Position numbers and translations under genes: made by a program. Shown piece after piece: positions 9,826 to 21,406 of a stretch of 64,000 bases of DNA (the first letter of the stretch is position 1; each line of letters starts with the position of its first letter). The notes below the pieces were generated by a model, which was not told the origin of the DNA, made no database searches, and saw nothing but the letters and a program-made list of their open reading frames with translations. Source of the DNA: Burkholderiales bacterium. GTDB taxonomy: Bacteria; Pseudomonadota; Gammaproteobacteria; Burkholderiales; Burkholderiaceae_C. The DNA is taken from positions 1 to 64,000 of the forward strand of contig RXJQ01000018.1 of the NCBI GenBank assembly GCA_003963115.1, read 5' to 3'.

Positions 9826-10264
9826 CGCGGCCTTCACCACCGGCCTGGCCATCCGCACCGAAGCTGAACACATCGACGGCCCCCTTCACGCCGGGGTTGA
9901 CGTACTGGTAGGGCCGGCCCCATGGGTCATTGGGAAGCTTTTCCAGATAGGGTTTCCAGTTCGGCGGGATCGGGCCCGTCGTGGGCTTGGTGACCAGCGC
10001 CTGCAAGCCCTGTTCAGCGGTTGGAAAGCGCTGGTTGTCGAGCTTGTAAAGCTTGAGCGCCTGCATCAGGTTGCTCACGTCGGTCTTGGCGGCCGTCACA
10101 CGGGCGTCGTCGGCGCGGTCCAACACGTTGGGCACGATCAGGGCAGCCAGCAAGCCGATGATGACCAGCACGACCATCAGTTCGATCAGCGTGAAACCAC
10201 GCTGCAAGGTCTTGACGGCCTCCCGGGCACGCTCAGGGGTACGCGCAATCATCTTCATGTTCAT
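9800..10264 (-). CDS. gspG: Type II secretion major pseudopilin GspG
   Basis: GspG is the major pseudopilin that forms the periplasmic pseudopilus shaft. The 154-residue product has the leader ...TLQRG|FTLIELMVVLVIIGLLAAL and the hallmark C-terminal region NDPWGRPYQYVNPG and SFGADGQAGGEG, which holds the calcium-binding loop of GspG. It is the first gene of the minus-strand gsp operon. The 181-nt divergent region to gspC presumably contains its promoter, but I could not assign convincing hexamers on this strand. Confidence 0.97.
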   Translation of the reverse strand: MNMKMIARTPERAREAVKTLQRGFTLIELMVVLVIIGLLAALIVPNVLDRADDARVTAAKTDVSNLMQALKLYKLDNQRFPTAEQGLQALVTKPTTGPIPPNWKPYLEKLPNDPWGRPYQYVNPGVKGAVDVFSFGADGQAGGEGRDADIGSWQ

Positions 10265-10408
10265 TTTCCGAAAACAAACTTAGCAATCAGACACCGCCAG
10301 CCCCACTTGGGTTCCCTGCCATGCAAGGCGGCGAGGGCGCCAGCATGCCCGAGGAGCCCCCATGGCCGATGCGGGATGAACCCGAGGTTCAAAGGCCACT
10401 TTCGGGCG

Positions 10409-10436
10409 TTGCGGTGTGTCGAACACCCATCATAAT
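10409..10436 (+). promoter_or_regulatory. Candidate sigma-70 promoter of gspC
   Basis: TTGCGG (10409-10414) and CATAAT (10431-10436) are separated by 16 nt on the plus strand. The predicted transcription start, about 7 nt after the -10 box, falls within a few bases of the gspC ATG at 10446, so the message would have almost no leader. This is prediction from hexamers only. Confidence 0.45.
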
Positions 10437-10445
10437 GGCCGGATC

Positions 10446-11117
10446 ATGGCATCACGCATCTTTGCCCTCATCATTTGGGCCGCCGTCGCGGCGAGTCTGG
10501 CTTACTGGGGTCTGCGCTGGCTGGCGCGCCCCACTGGTGTGCCCGCCAACGCGACGTCCGTGTCGCTGGACAGCGGCGCCCAAGGTGATCTGCATCGCCT
10601 GTTGACCGGCCCGGTCAAAGCCTCCGCGCCCGTGCAAGACCCGTCCGCCGCTTCGGCGCTGGCCAGCCGGCTCAAGCTGCTGGGCGTGGTGGCGCCGCGC
10701 AAAGAAAACGACCCGGGTGGCGTGGCCCTGTTGTCGATCGACGGCAAGCCGCCCAAGGCCATCCGCGTGGGTGGGGTCATCGACGGTGACATGGTATTGA
10801 AGTCCCTGACCCAGCGTGGCGCCACCATCGGCCCGACCGACGGCCCGGCCCTCACCACGCTGGATCTGCCCCTGCTGCCGCCCCCTGCCACCGGAGCCTT
10901 GCCGCCCATCAGTGGCGTGAGCACATCGGACAACAGCCTGACGCATGCGCCGGGTGGCGTGCCCCAGCAAGCCGCCATGGGCAGCCTCAGTGCGCCGGAA
11001 GGCGGGATGGCGCCGCCACCGAACGGCATGGCCAATGGCAGCCCAAATGGCGGCCCCAACGGAGACCCCAATGGCAGGCCACCGGCACGCGGCATGCGCC
11101 CTGGCCAGATCCGCTAA
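10446..11117 (+). CDS. gspC: Type II secretion protein GspC, PDZ-less form
   Basis: GspC connects the inner-membrane platform to the secretin. The 223-residue product has a membrane helix (IFALIIWAAVAASLAYWGL, about residues 5-23) and the homology region at about 75-145 (LKLLGVVAPRKENDPGGVAL and AIRVGGVIDGDMVLKSL). After residue 145 there is a Pro-rich stretch and a tail of short Asn-Gly-Pro repeats ending RGMRPGQIR, with no PDZ or coiled-coil domain. It is divergent from gspG. The ATG at 10446 lies about 10 nt after a candidate -10 box; an upstream GTG at 10416 would lie inside that promoter. Confidence 0.88.
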   Translation: MASRIFALIIWAAVAASLAYWGLRWLARPTGVPANATSVSLDSGAQGDLHRLLTGPVKASAPVQDPSAASALASRLKLLGVVAPRKENDPGGVALLSIDGKPPKAIRVGGVIDGDMVLKSLTQRGATIGPTDGPALTTLDLPLLPPPATGALPPISGVSTSDNSLTHAPGGVPQQAAMGSLSAPEGGMAPPPNGMANGSPNGGPNGDPNGRPPARGMRPGQIR

Positions 11118-11132
11118 GCGGCCTTTCTTGGC

Positions 11133-11149
11133 GCCGCTGCCTCAGCGGC
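11133..11149. terminator. Hairpin between the convergent gspC and ilvA genes
   Basis: GCCGCTG-CCT-CAGCGGC is a perfect 7-bp stem with a 3-nt loop, placed between the gspC stop (11117) and the ilvA stop (11156). It has no U-tract on either strand, so it is a weak terminator candidate. Confidence 0.35.
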
Positions 11150-11155
11150 CCCGCC

Positions 11156-12721
<1,566 letters not shown>

Positions 12722-12764
12722 GAATGGGCTCCGTATCCGAAGTCTGTATCTGGAGCCCCAGAGT

Positions 12765-14084
12765 CTAGCTTGCCTGCCCCTTGCTCCCTGGGTCGTTCCC
12801 GGTGAGATGTGGTGGACGGCTGCGATCGCCCATCAACACTGTCAGGTAGTTGCGTTGACGGGTGCGCGCCCACTTCGTCCATGACGCCATCAGACCCGGC
12901 ACGGCATGCAGGACCAGGGTGCGCAATGCGAAGGGCGCCATCACGGCCAATGGATACCAGGGGATGGTCGCCGGCAGGCCCAGCGCACGCATGCCTTCGG
13001 GCCCCACGAACCAGCGCACCAGGCTGAGGTGGCGGGCCTTGTTGAAGCGCCCGCGTACCGCCTTCCAGTTCGCATAGTGGCGATGCAGAGGCTCGTCCAT
13101 CAAGGCGCGCCCCAGCAGCACACTGGTTTCGTCGGCCGGGGCCTGGCTCACCGTGTTCTGGTAGAGCACGGTCCGGCCGGTGTGTTCGTCATCACACAGC
13201 AGCCCGTCCTCCACCCCCATCAGCCAGCCGATGTAGCGCCACAGGTGCATCACCGCCTCGGACTCCCTGGCCGTGAGCCACACCCCCGTCGTCTTGAGCG
13301 ACAAGAGTTGCACCACCGAGAAAGCCAGGTAGGTCGCCTGCATATCCACCTGGTTGACGGGCAGGCCCAACTCATCGGCATCCCACTGGGGGTTGCGACA
13401 CAACTGGTGGCGCACCATCGCGTGCATGAGCCGCACACGCAGGGTCATTGTGAAGCCTTCGGCGCCGGGCGCCATGCCGCCATCCTCTGTGCAAGCGAGC
13501 CACCAGGCCGTGGTCTCGGCCACACGGCGCTGCGCCCCTTTGTGCAAAGAGCCCGTCATCACCAGCGTCTGGTTGATGCCCGACGCCTGGTAGCCGGCCA
13601 TCAAGCCCGCGTCCCGCAGCACCATCATGCCGTGCAGGCCGGTGGCTTGCAGCACCCGCGCGCCCAGCCGCATCTTGTCGGCGTTCACCCACTCAGGCCA
13701 GCCCTGCGTACGCAGGATGAAGGCGCGCAGGGCCGCTGGGGTCTCGCCGTTCACGCTGGCCGGGTCCTTCAGGGCTCGCTCGAACTGCGGCCAGGTCTTG
13801 GCCATCCCGTTGGCCTGCATCCACGTCATCAACTCGTCGGCCAAAGGGTCGCCACGCCACAAGGCCTGGCCCAGGGCCTCCCACTGTGCAGCATCGGGAT
13901 CTGGTCGCCCGCGAATCATGAGCCTCAGGCGACTGGACATGCGCCGCGAGGCTTCCACGTCCTTGCCATGGCGCCTGGGTGCAGGACGACCTTCGTGTTG
14001 ATGCTGTACACCGTCCGCCGAAAACGACGTGCTCTGGCTGGTGGACAATGCGGCCTGGACTGGCGTTGAGCGGCTGGGCGTCAT
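12765..14084 (-). CDS. DUF2236 / rubber-oxygenase (Lcp, MpaB)-like protein
   Basis: The 439-residue product matches the DUF2236 family, which includes the haem protein Lcp that cleaves polyisoprene and fungal MpaB oxygenases. The key pattern is visible: Arg187, Thr191 and His221 have the same spacing (R+4 = T, R+34 = H) as the haem-pocket residues I recall for Lcp of Streptomyces (R164, T168, H198). No signal peptide is obvious, so a cytoplasmic or membrane-associated place is likelier than secretion. The C terminus has a hydrophobic stretch (IPWYPLAVMAPFALRTLVL). A shorter start at the ATG for MSSRLRLMIRG (13940) is possible. It is divergent from an AraC regulator. The substrate is unknown. 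Confidence 0.78.
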   Translation of the reverse strand: MTPSRSTPVQAALSTSQSTSFSADGVQHQHEGRPAPRRHGKDVEASRRMSSRLRLMIRGRPDPDAAQWEALGQALWRGDPLADELMTWMQANGMAKTWPQFERALKDPASVNGETPAALRAFILRTQGWPEWVNADKMRLGARVLQATGLHGMMVLRDAGLMAGYQASGINQTLVMTGSLHKGAQRRVAETTAWWLACTEDGGMAPGAEGFTMTLRVRLMHAMVRHQLCRNPQWDADELGLPVNQVDMQATYLAFSVVQLLSLKTTGVWLTARESEAVMHLWRYIGWLMGVEDGLLCDDEHTGRTVLYQNTVSQAPADETSVLLGRALMDEPLHRHYANWKAVRGRFNKARHLSLVRWFVGPEGMRALGLPATIPWYPLAVMAPFALRTLVLHAVPGLMASWTKWARTRQRNYLTVLMGDRSRPPHLTGNDPGSKGQAS

Positions 14085-14189
14085 GCTGGTATTCGAAGAG
14101 GATCAATCTGACACCATCCTGAGGCCCATCACCTCCGTCGTCATTGACCGGCGAAGCCCGGCACCTGACCGCAAGCCCCCGGACAAACC

Positions 14190-15266
14190 ATGAGCTCCTC
14201 GCTGTTGCCTGTACTGCCAGCATCGCCCACGTCGGACAGCATGGGCGTGCAAGCTGGTTTTGCCCGCCTGCTTCCTGACACGCTCGCCGCGCGCGGTTTG
14301 CCTTCACAAGCCATCTGGGCTGCACTGGGCCTGCCCCCCGATCAGGCGCCAGAAGGCACACGGGTACCCGTGGAGGCCCTGGGCAAGGCACTCACCTTGG
14401 CCCGCGATATGGTTGGGGACCCCTTGATCGTGCTGGAGGCGGCCCAGTCGGTTCGCCCCGCCCACCTGGGCAATCTGGGCTACGCCCTCATGAGCAGCAC
14501 GCTGGGGCAGGATGGCCTGGCCATGTACGAGCGCTTCCAGACCTTGCTCTGCAATGAGCTGCTGTCCCACCACCGCATCAGCAAAGGGCTGATCCAGATC
14601 CAGCATGAACCCGTGGCGGCCGGCATGCTGCCGCGCAACGCGCTCTTCTGGTGGTTTCTCTTCGGCTCACGCCTGCACTTCGCGCGCTGGGTATCGGGGC
14701 GGGACCTGGTGCCGGTACGCATCGACATTCCCGCGCCTGCGCCCGCTCGGGCCGACGCCTTCGCCCGCTTCGTTGGGTGCACGGTGCGCTACGACACGCC
14801 GGACGCACGCGAACTGATGCCTGCCGAGTGGCTGCACTGGTTCAACCCCAACTCGGACCCCGCCCTTCACGCCCTGATGGAGGCGCGGACCGTGCGGCAG
14901 ATGAGCAGCGAAGCCCGAACGGTGGAGGACGCGCTGCTCAGTCGGGTGCGCGTGGCGTTGGCGAGCAGCCTGAAGCAAGGTCTGGACGTGAGCCTGGATA
15001 CGGTTTGCCGGGCTCTGGACCTGTCTCCCCGCCAACTGCAAAAACGTTTGCATGACCATGGCTTGAACTTCAAGGCCCTGATCGAGGAAGTTAGGCGTGA
15101 ACGCGCCCTGCATCTGCTTCGGGACAGCAGCAAGAGCATTCTTGAGATCGCGCAGGACTGCGGTTACACCGAACTGAGCCCTTTCCACCGGGCCATCCGG
15201 CGCTGGACAGGACTGACGCCCGCCCAGGTCCGTCAACAGGCCCAGCAGGAAGCTCAGAGCACGTGA
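14190..15266 (+). CDS. AraC-family transcriptional regulator
   Basis: The 358-residue product has an N-terminal arabinose-binding-like domain of the OruR/ArgR type (about residues 20-215) and a C-terminal double helix-turn-helix AraC domain (about 255-345). The second helix-turn-helix reads SILEIAQDCGYTELSPFHRA, followed by the family signature region RWTGLTPAQVR. It is divergent from the DUF2236 gene with 105 nt between start codons, so it probably controls that gene. Its stop lies 13 nt inside the end of the convergent PEP-CTERM gene. Confidence 0.9.
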   Translation: MSSSLLPVLPASPTSDSMGVQAGFARLLPDTLAARGLPSQAIWAALGLPPDQAPEGTRVPVEALGKALTLARDMVGDPLIVLEAAQSVRPAHLGNLGYALMSSTLGQDGLAMYERFQTLLCNELLSHHRISKGLIQIQHEPVAAGMLPRNALFWWFLFGSRLHFARWVSGRDLVPVRIDIPAPAPARADAFARFVGCTVRYDTPDARELMPAEWLHWFNPNSDPALHALMEARTVRQMSSEARTVEDALLSRVRVALASSLKQGLDVSLDTVCRALDLSPRQLQKRLHDHGLNFKALIEEVRRERALHLLRDSSKSILEIAQDCGYTELSPFHRAIRRWTGLTPAQVRQQAQQEAQST

Positions 15267-16063
15267 TCAGCCCTCTCAGGCTTCGATAGCCCACGTACCG
15301 CTGAGCGCCTTTTGGCGACCAGGGACAGGCCCAATAAGCCCATCCCCATCAAGGCATGGCTTGCGGGCTCAGGGACCGTGGTGACACTCAGGGTACCGAA
15401 GTCGGTCAGACTGTCCAAGCCCGACTTACCCAGCGTGAGGAGGCCCAAGCCCTGGTTGAACGCGGCCCGCCCCTCGACGGTCATGTCAAGACCGGACAAC
15501 GTGACGGCAGGAACATACTGGACGGGCGACATGCAATCCCAGACCGGGGCGGCGCTGCATGTGAACCAGGGCATCTGGCCTCCGCCCGACAGGGTCGCGG
15601 CCTGCCACAACGCAACATGGCTCAAGGTGCCCAAGCCATGGCCACCAATGAGGTTGGCGTAGACCGTTCGACTTGGCAGGTCGATGCTCATGTCCGTGAC
15701 AGTCAATGAACCGCCACTGGACACGGATTTCAATGGAGGGAGCGTCAGCGTGAAGCCCCCTGAAAAGCCCAGGGATGTGGTCGCCCCCGTGACGTCGTCA
15801 TAAACCAGCGAGGTCAGTGGCGCGGCCGCGTCAATCCGGGTGAAAAAGCCATCCGTGTCCTTCACGGGGCCCGCACTACCCGGCGCATAGGAGGTCATCA
15901 CCGCCCTGATGATATCCAGCGAATTGGCCCAATCGCTACCGAAACTCAAGACGCCCACCATGCCGGAGGCGTTGTGCGGACTGTAGACAAGGTCGGCGGC
16001 ACTGGCCGAACCAGCCACAAGCAGCACCGCTGCAGCGGCGGCACATTTTGCGAAATGCTTCAT
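15254..16063 (-). CDS. PEP-CTERM sorting-domain protein with an extra C-terminal tail
   Basis: The 269-residue product has a signal peptide (AAAAAVLLVAGSASA|A) and a C-terminal PEP-CTERM signal: VPEPASHALMGMGLLG, then a hydrophobic segment and the basic cluster AKRR. Such proteins are thought to be processed by exosortase for surface display. It continues 16 residues past the usual end (ending RADHVL), and this tail overlaps the AraC gene by 13 bp. Three cysteines occur in the mature part (FTCSAAPVWDCMS and nearby). The body is unrecognised. No exosortase gene is in the window. Confidence 0.85.
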   Translation of the reverse strand: MKHFAKCAAAAAVLLVAGSASAADLVYSPHNASGMVGVLSFGSDWANSLDIIRAVMTSYAPGSAGPVKDTDGFFTRIDAAAPLTSLVYDDVTGATTSLGFSGGFTLTLPPLKSVSSGGSLTVTDMSIDLPSRTVYANLIGGHGLGTLSHVALWQAATLSGGGQMPWFTCSAAPVWDCMSPVQYVPAVTLSGLDMTVEGRAAFNQGLGLLTLGKSGLDSLTDFGTLSVTTVPEPASHALMGMGLLGLSLVAKRRSAVRGLSKPERADHVL

Positions 16064-16119
16064 CTGCTCGACCCGCTTTGTTTATGTCGTCTGGGCGGAA
16101 ATCGACCAGATCGGAGGAG

Positions 16120-16147
16120 AGCATATCGAATTGCGTTTTTCGGTCAA
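16120..16147 (-). promoter_or_regulatory. Candidate promoter of the PEP-CTERM gene at 15254-16063
   Basis: On the minus strand TTGACC (16147-16142) and TATGCT (16125-16120) are 16 nt apart, lying 57-84 nt upstream of the start codon and just downstream of the atp operon terminator. Hexamer-based prediction. Confidence 0.5.
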
Positions 16148-16179
16148 TGGATAAAAGATGCCACGTGAGCCGAAGGCCC

Positions 16180-16216
16180 AGAAAAAAGCCCGTGGTGCGC
16201 GAGGCACGACGGGCTT
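16180..16216 (-). terminator. Rho-independent terminator of the atp operon
   Basis: On the minus strand the stem AAGCCCGT / ACGGGCTT is followed at once by a T-run (GGGCTTTTTTC). It lies 62 nt after the atpC stop and ahead of the next promoter, so it is well placed to end the ATP synthase transcript. Confidence 0.8.
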
Positions 16217-16277
16217 GGCGGCGGAGAGGCTGTCTGTCAGCCCAGGCGCTCAACCCAATTGTTGAGCGCGCCGTTCA

Positions 16278-16697
16278 TCACTTCCTCTGACGCAGACGCT
16301 GAATGGCGGCCAGCTGGGCCACCATGACGGCCAGTTCGCTCTGGGCCTTGGCCAGGTCCAGGTCGCCCTTGGCGTTGCTCACGGCCTCTTCGGCCAGGCG
16401 CTTGGCCTCATTGGCCTTGGCCTCGTCCAGGTCCTTGCCGCGCACGGCGGTGTCAGCCAAGACGGTCACGCAACCGGGTTGCACTTCGAGAATGCCGCCG
16501 GCCACGAAGACGAACTCTTCTTCCTTGTTGTCAGCGCGCTGGATCCGCACGGCGCCGGCCTTGATGCGCGTGATCAGCGGAGCGTGCTTGGGCAAAATGC
16601 CCAGCTCGCCCACTTCACCCGGCAAGGACACCAGCGTGGCTTCGCCAGAGAAGATCGACTCTTCGGCGGAGACAACGTCAACGTGAATGGTGGACAT
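16278..16697 (-). CDS. atpC: ATP synthase F1 epsilon subunit
   Basis: Epsilon is the small rotor subunit of F1 that couples to gamma and can inhibit hydrolysis. The 139-residue product has the N-terminal beta-sandwich (starts [20 protein letters not shown]; includes [14 protein letters not shown]) and the C-terminal helical hairpin rich in Ala, Lys and Glu (about residues 90-135). It is the last gene of the atp operon, 15 nt after atpD, followed by a terminator. Confidence 0.98.
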   Translation of the reverse strand: MSTIHVDVVSAEESIFSGEATLVSLPGEVGELGILPKHAPLITRIKAGAVRIQRADNKEEEFVFVAGGILEVQPGCVTVLADTAVRGKDLDEAKANEAKRLAEEAVSNAKGDLDLAKAQSELAVMVAQLAAIQRLRQRK

Positions 16698-16712
16698 GGT
16701 GAGCCTTCCGGT

Positions 16713-18128
<1,416 letters not shown>

Positions 18129-18146
18129 CTAAAAAACAATTGAGTC

Positions 18147-18680
18147 TTAGTTGACCTTCGTGCCGGACAGCTCCGCGACGGCGTGCTTGGCGAATTCCTC
18201 ATACAGCCAGCTCATGCGGGCCTCGTCTTGGCCGCCACCGATACCACCCAGAGCATAGGAAGCCTTGACCTTGCTCTGCTGCAGAATTGAGCCATTGGCG
18301 CCTTTGATCGTCACGATGCCTTCGACGTTGTCATTGCCGGCCATGAAGCCGAACATGATGGCGCTGAAGGCCGAACGCACGCGGAAACTGGTGACTTCAA
18401 TGTCCATGGTCTGCTCGGAGGCAGGGTCCAACAGACTTTGAGCGGTCAGGCTGCGTTCTACAGTGGACTTCAGCGCATCGGCGTTGAACTTCATGTTGTC
18501 AGCCAACAACTTCTTGGCATCGTCGTTGAGCCAGATCGAGACTGATTTGGCCTTGTTCTGAACCACCACCGGCTGCGACGCCGAGACATCCGCGCGCGCC
18601 ATGCGGGTTGAGCTGGACGCACAGGCGCCCAGAAGGGCCGCCAAGCTCAAAGCCACCATCAATCGCACAAACCGAACCAT
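18147..18680 (-). CDS. Lipoprotein (DUF4410-like) inserted in the atp operon
   Basis: The 177-residue product starts MVRFVRLMVALSLAALLGAC, with the lipobox LLGAC giving Cys20 as the lipidated residue, then CASSSTRMARADVS. With Ser rather than Asp at +2 it probably goes to the outer membrane. The rest (an amphipathic helix, then paired beta strands around VEGIVTIKGANGSILQQSKV) resembles DUF4410-type lipoproteins, but this is a weak match from memory. It sits 30 nt after atpG and 21 nt before atpD, same strand, with its own GGAG 8 nt before the ATG. It is not a known ATP synthase subunit. Confidence 0.85.
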   Translation of the reverse strand: MVRFVRLMVALSLAALLGACASSSTRMARADVSASQPVVVQNKAKSVSIWLNDDAKKLLADNMKFNADALKSTVERSLTAQSLLDPASEQTMDIEVTSFRVRSAFSAIMFGFMAGNDNVEGIVTIKGANGSILQQSKVKASYALGGIGGGQDEARMSWLYEEFAKHAVAELSGTKVN

Positions 18681-18710
18681 CACATTTACTCCGTATGTAT
18701 TCGCTGCCAA

Positions 18711-19577
18711 TCAAACCGCGGCCGCACCGGCGACGATCTCGGACAGTTCCTTGGTGATCGCGGCCTGGCGGGTCTTGTTGTAGACCAGCTTGAGTTCCTT
18801 GATCACGTTGCCGGCGTTGTCGGTGGCAGCCTTCATGGCCACCATGCGCGCAGACTGTTCCGAAGCCATGTTCTCGGCCACGGCCTGGTAGACCAGCGCC
18901 TCGACATAACGGACCAGCAACTCGTCGATCACGACCTTGGCGTCCGGTTCGTAGATGTAGTCCCACTGGTGGGTCTGCTCGCCCTGGAACGCGCTGGCGT
19001 CCAGAGGCAGCAGTTGGTCGACCAGCGGCTCCTGCTTCATCGTGTTGATGAACTTGGTGTAGCACAGATAGACCGCATCCAGCTCGCCAGCCTGGTAGGC
19101 GTCCAGCAGCACCTTGACGGGGCCGATGAGCTTTTCCAGGTGGGGCGTGTCGCCCATGCCCACCACGCTCGACACCACATTGGCGCCGATGCGGTTGAAG
19201 AAGCCAGCAGCCTTGTTGCCGATGGTGACCACGTCCGCCTTCACGCCAGCGCCTTCGAGCTCCTTGAGCTTGTTGGTCACGGCGCGCAGCACGTTGGTGT
19301 TCAGACCACCGCACAGACCCTTGTCGGTGCTGACCACGACGAAGCCCACCTTCTTGCCGCCCTTGTTGGCGACCATGAAGGGGTGGACGTACTCGGTGTT
19401 GGCCTTGGCCAAGTTCGCAGCGATGTTGCGCACCTTGTCAGCGTAAGGGCGTGCCGCACGCATACGGTCCTGCGCCTTGCGCATCTTAGAAGCCGCGACC
19501 ATTTCCATGGCTTTGGTGATCTTCTTGGTGTTCTCGACGCTTTTGATCTTGCCGCGTATTTCCTTGCCTGCTGCCAT
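18711..19577 (-). CDS. atpG: ATP synthase F1 gamma subunit
   Basis: Gamma is the central shaft of F1. The 288-residue product has the N-terminal helix with [20 protein letters not shown] and [11 protein letters not shown], and the matching C-terminal helix [25 protein letters not shown] 7 nt upstream supports the ATG at 19577 over the TTG one codon earlier. It is separated from atpA by 139 nt containing a hairpin repeat and from atpD by a lipoprotein gene, an unusual spacing for this operon. Confidence 0.98.
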   Translation of the reverse strand: MAAGKEIRGKIKSVENTKKITKAMEMVAASKMRKAQDRMRAARPYADKVRNIAANLAKANTEYVHPFMVANKGGKKVGFVVVSTDKGLCGGLNTNVLRAVTNKLKELEGAGVKADVVTIGNKAAGFFNRIGANVVSSVVGMGDTPHLEKLIGPVKVLLDAYQAGELDAVYLCYTKFINTMKQEPLVDQLLPLDASAFQGEQTHQWDYIYEPDAKVVIDELLVRYVEALVYQAVAENMASEQSARMVAMKAATDNAGNVIKELKLVYNKTRQAAITKELSEIVAGAAAV

Positions 19578-19624
19578 CAAAATCTCCTATTGGAAGAACC
19601 GCCCCCACCACACGCAACGCGGCG

Positions 19625-19709
19625 ACCAAGCGGACGCCACGGATCCGGCTTTGCCGGTCCGTTGGCGGCGCCCCCTTGAGGGGGAGCGCCGAAGGCGCTT
19701 CGGGGGTGG
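19625..19709. repeat. GC-rich multi-hairpin intergenic repeat (REP/BIME-like) between atpA and atpG
   Basis: Three dyads follow one another: CCGGC-TTT-GCCGG inside GGATCCGGCTTTGCCGGTCC, then CCCCC-TTGA-GGGGG (19670-19683), then AGCGCC-GAA-GGCGCT (19684-19698), ending in TTCGGGGGTGG. I recall very similar intergenic elements in Burkholderiales genomes (Comamonadaceae and neighbours). Only this copy is seen in the window. It lies inside the atp transcript, so it will form stable RNA stems between the alpha and gamma cistrons. Confidence 0.75.
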
Positions 19710-19716
19710 TTCATGT

Positions 19717-21270
19717 TCAGGCGAAGGTCTTCTTGAACGCGACGATGGCCGATTGCAGTTCGGCTTCAGCGTCCTTGTCCAGGGCCTTCGAGGATTCGAT
19801 CTTAGCGAGCAGCGCGGCGTGGCTGGTCTTCAGGAACTGGTGCAGGCCGGCTTCGAAGGCCAGAACCTTCTTGACGTCCACATCGTCCATGAAGCCCTTG
19901 TTCACGGCGAACAGCGTCGCGCCCATCAGGGAGATCGACAGCGGCGAGTACTGAGCCTGCTTGAGCAGTTCGGTCACGCGGGCGCCACGGTCCAGCTGCT
20001 TGCGGGTCGCGGCGTCCAGATCGGAGGCGAACTGCGCGAAAGCGGCCAGTTCACGGTACTGCGCCAGGTCGGTACGGATACCGCCGGACAGGCCCTTGAT
20101 GATCTTGGTCTGGGCGGCGCCACCCACGCGGGACACCGAGATACCGGCGTTGATCGCAGGGCGGATACCAGCGTTGAACAGGCCTGTTTCCAGGAAGATC
20201 TGGCCGTCGGTGATCGAGATCACGTTGGTCGGCACGAAAGCGGACACGTCACCGGCTTGCGTTTCGATGATCGGCAGGGCCGTCAGCGAACCGGTCTTGC
20301 CCTTGACTTCGCCATTGGTGAAGGCTTCGACGTAGTCGGCGTTCACGCGGGCCGCACGTTCCAGCAGGCGCGAGTGGATGTAGAACACGTCGCCAGGGAA
20401 AGCTTCGCGGCCGGGAGGACGGCGCAGCAGCAGCGACACTTGGCGATAAGCCACGGCCTGCTTGGACAGGTCGTCATACACGATCAGGGCGTCTTGGCCA
20501 CGATCGCGGAAGTACTCGCCCATGGCGCAGCCGGAGTAGGCCGACACGAACTGCATGGCAGCCGAGTCAGAGGCCGAAGCGGCCACCACGATGGTGTATT
20601 CCATGGCGCCAGCTTGCTCCAGAGCGCGCACGACGTTCTTGATCGACGAAGCCTTCTGACCGATGGCGACGTAGATACAGGTGACGCCCTGGCCCTTCTG
20701 GTTGATGATCGCATCGATGGCGACAGCGGTCTTGCCGGTCTGACGGTCACCGATGATCAGCTCGCGCTGGCCACGGCCAATAGGCACCATCGAGTCGATG
20801 GACTTCAGGCCGGTTTGCAGGGGCTGCGACACCGATTCACGGGCGATCACGCCAGGAGCGATCTTCTCGATGGGAGAAGACAGCTTGGCGTTGATCGGGC
20901 CCTTGCCATCGATCGGCTGACCCAGGGCGTTGACCACGCGGCCGACGAGTTCGGGGCCGACGGGCACTTCCAGAATGCGGCCGGTCGTCTTGACCACGTC
21001 GCCTTCGGAGATGTGCTCGTACTCACCCAGAATCACGGCGCCGACGGAGTCGCGCTCGAGGTTCAGCGCCAGACCGAAGGTGGGGACACCAGCGGCGTTG
21101 GCGGGGAATTCCAACATTTCGCCTTGCATCGCATCGGACAGGCCGTGCACGCGAACGATACCGTCGGTCACGGAGATGACGGTACCTTGGTTGCGAATGT
21201 CGGCAGCCGCGCCGAGACCCTCGATGCGGCTCTTGATCAGTTCGGAAATTTCTGCGGGATTCAGTTGCAT
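19717..21270 (-). CDS. atpA: ATP synthase F1 alpha subunit
   Basis: Alpha is the non-catalytic nucleotide-binding subunit of F1. The 517-residue product starts [19 protein letters not shown], has the P-loop GDRQTGKTA (about residue 170), and the conserved [22 protein letters not shown] 7 nt upstream fixes the ATG at 21270; the longer open frame upstream is not typical. It is 136 nt downstream of atpH, and the next gene atpG starts 139 nt later, beyond a hairpin repeat. Confidence 0.99.
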   Translation of the reverse strand: MQLNPAEISELIKSRIEGLGAAADIRNQGTVISVTDGIVRVHGLSDAMQGEMLEFPANAAGVPTFGLALNLERDSVGAVILGEYEHISEGDVVKTTGRILEVPVGPELVGRVVNALGQPIDGKGPINAKLSSPIEKIAPGVIARESVSQPLQTGLKSIDSMVPIGRGQRELIIGDRQTGKTAVAIDAIINQKGQGVTCIYVAIGQKASSIKNVVRALEQAGAMEYTIVVAASASDSAAMQFVSAYSGCAMGEYFRDRGQDALIVYDDLSKQAVAYRQVSLLLRRPPGREAFPGDVFYIHSRLLERAARVNADYVEAFTNGEVKGKTGSLTALPIIETQAGDVSAFVPTNVISITDGQIFLETGLFNAGIRPAINAGISVSRVGGAAQTKIIKGLSGGIRTDLAQYRELAAFAQFASDLDAATRKQLDRGARVTELLKQAQYSPLSISLMGATLFAVNKGFMDDVDVKKVLAFEAGLHQFLKTSHAALLAKIESSKALDKDAEAELQSAIVAFKKTFA

Positions 21271-21406
21271 TGCTTTGCTCCCAGTCTGGTCAAGGGCTGC
21301 ACGGAGGCACACCTCGTTGACAACGACCGTCGGCTGACAGGACCAGCCTCCGGCACGGTTTGAGCGACTGTTGGTTTGCGTCGATAGGCATCCGTGGTTG
21401 AAGATC

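Noticed and set aside
10265-10290. Sigma-54-like site TGGC...TTGC upstream of gspG
   Set aside because: On the minus strand TGGCGG and TTGCTA occur, but the GG to GC spacing is 12 nt, not the required 10.
18147-18680. The lipoprotein gene as a missing ATP synthase subunit
   Set aside because: All nine usual atp genes are present and the product has a lipobox, which no bacterial ATP synthase subunit has.
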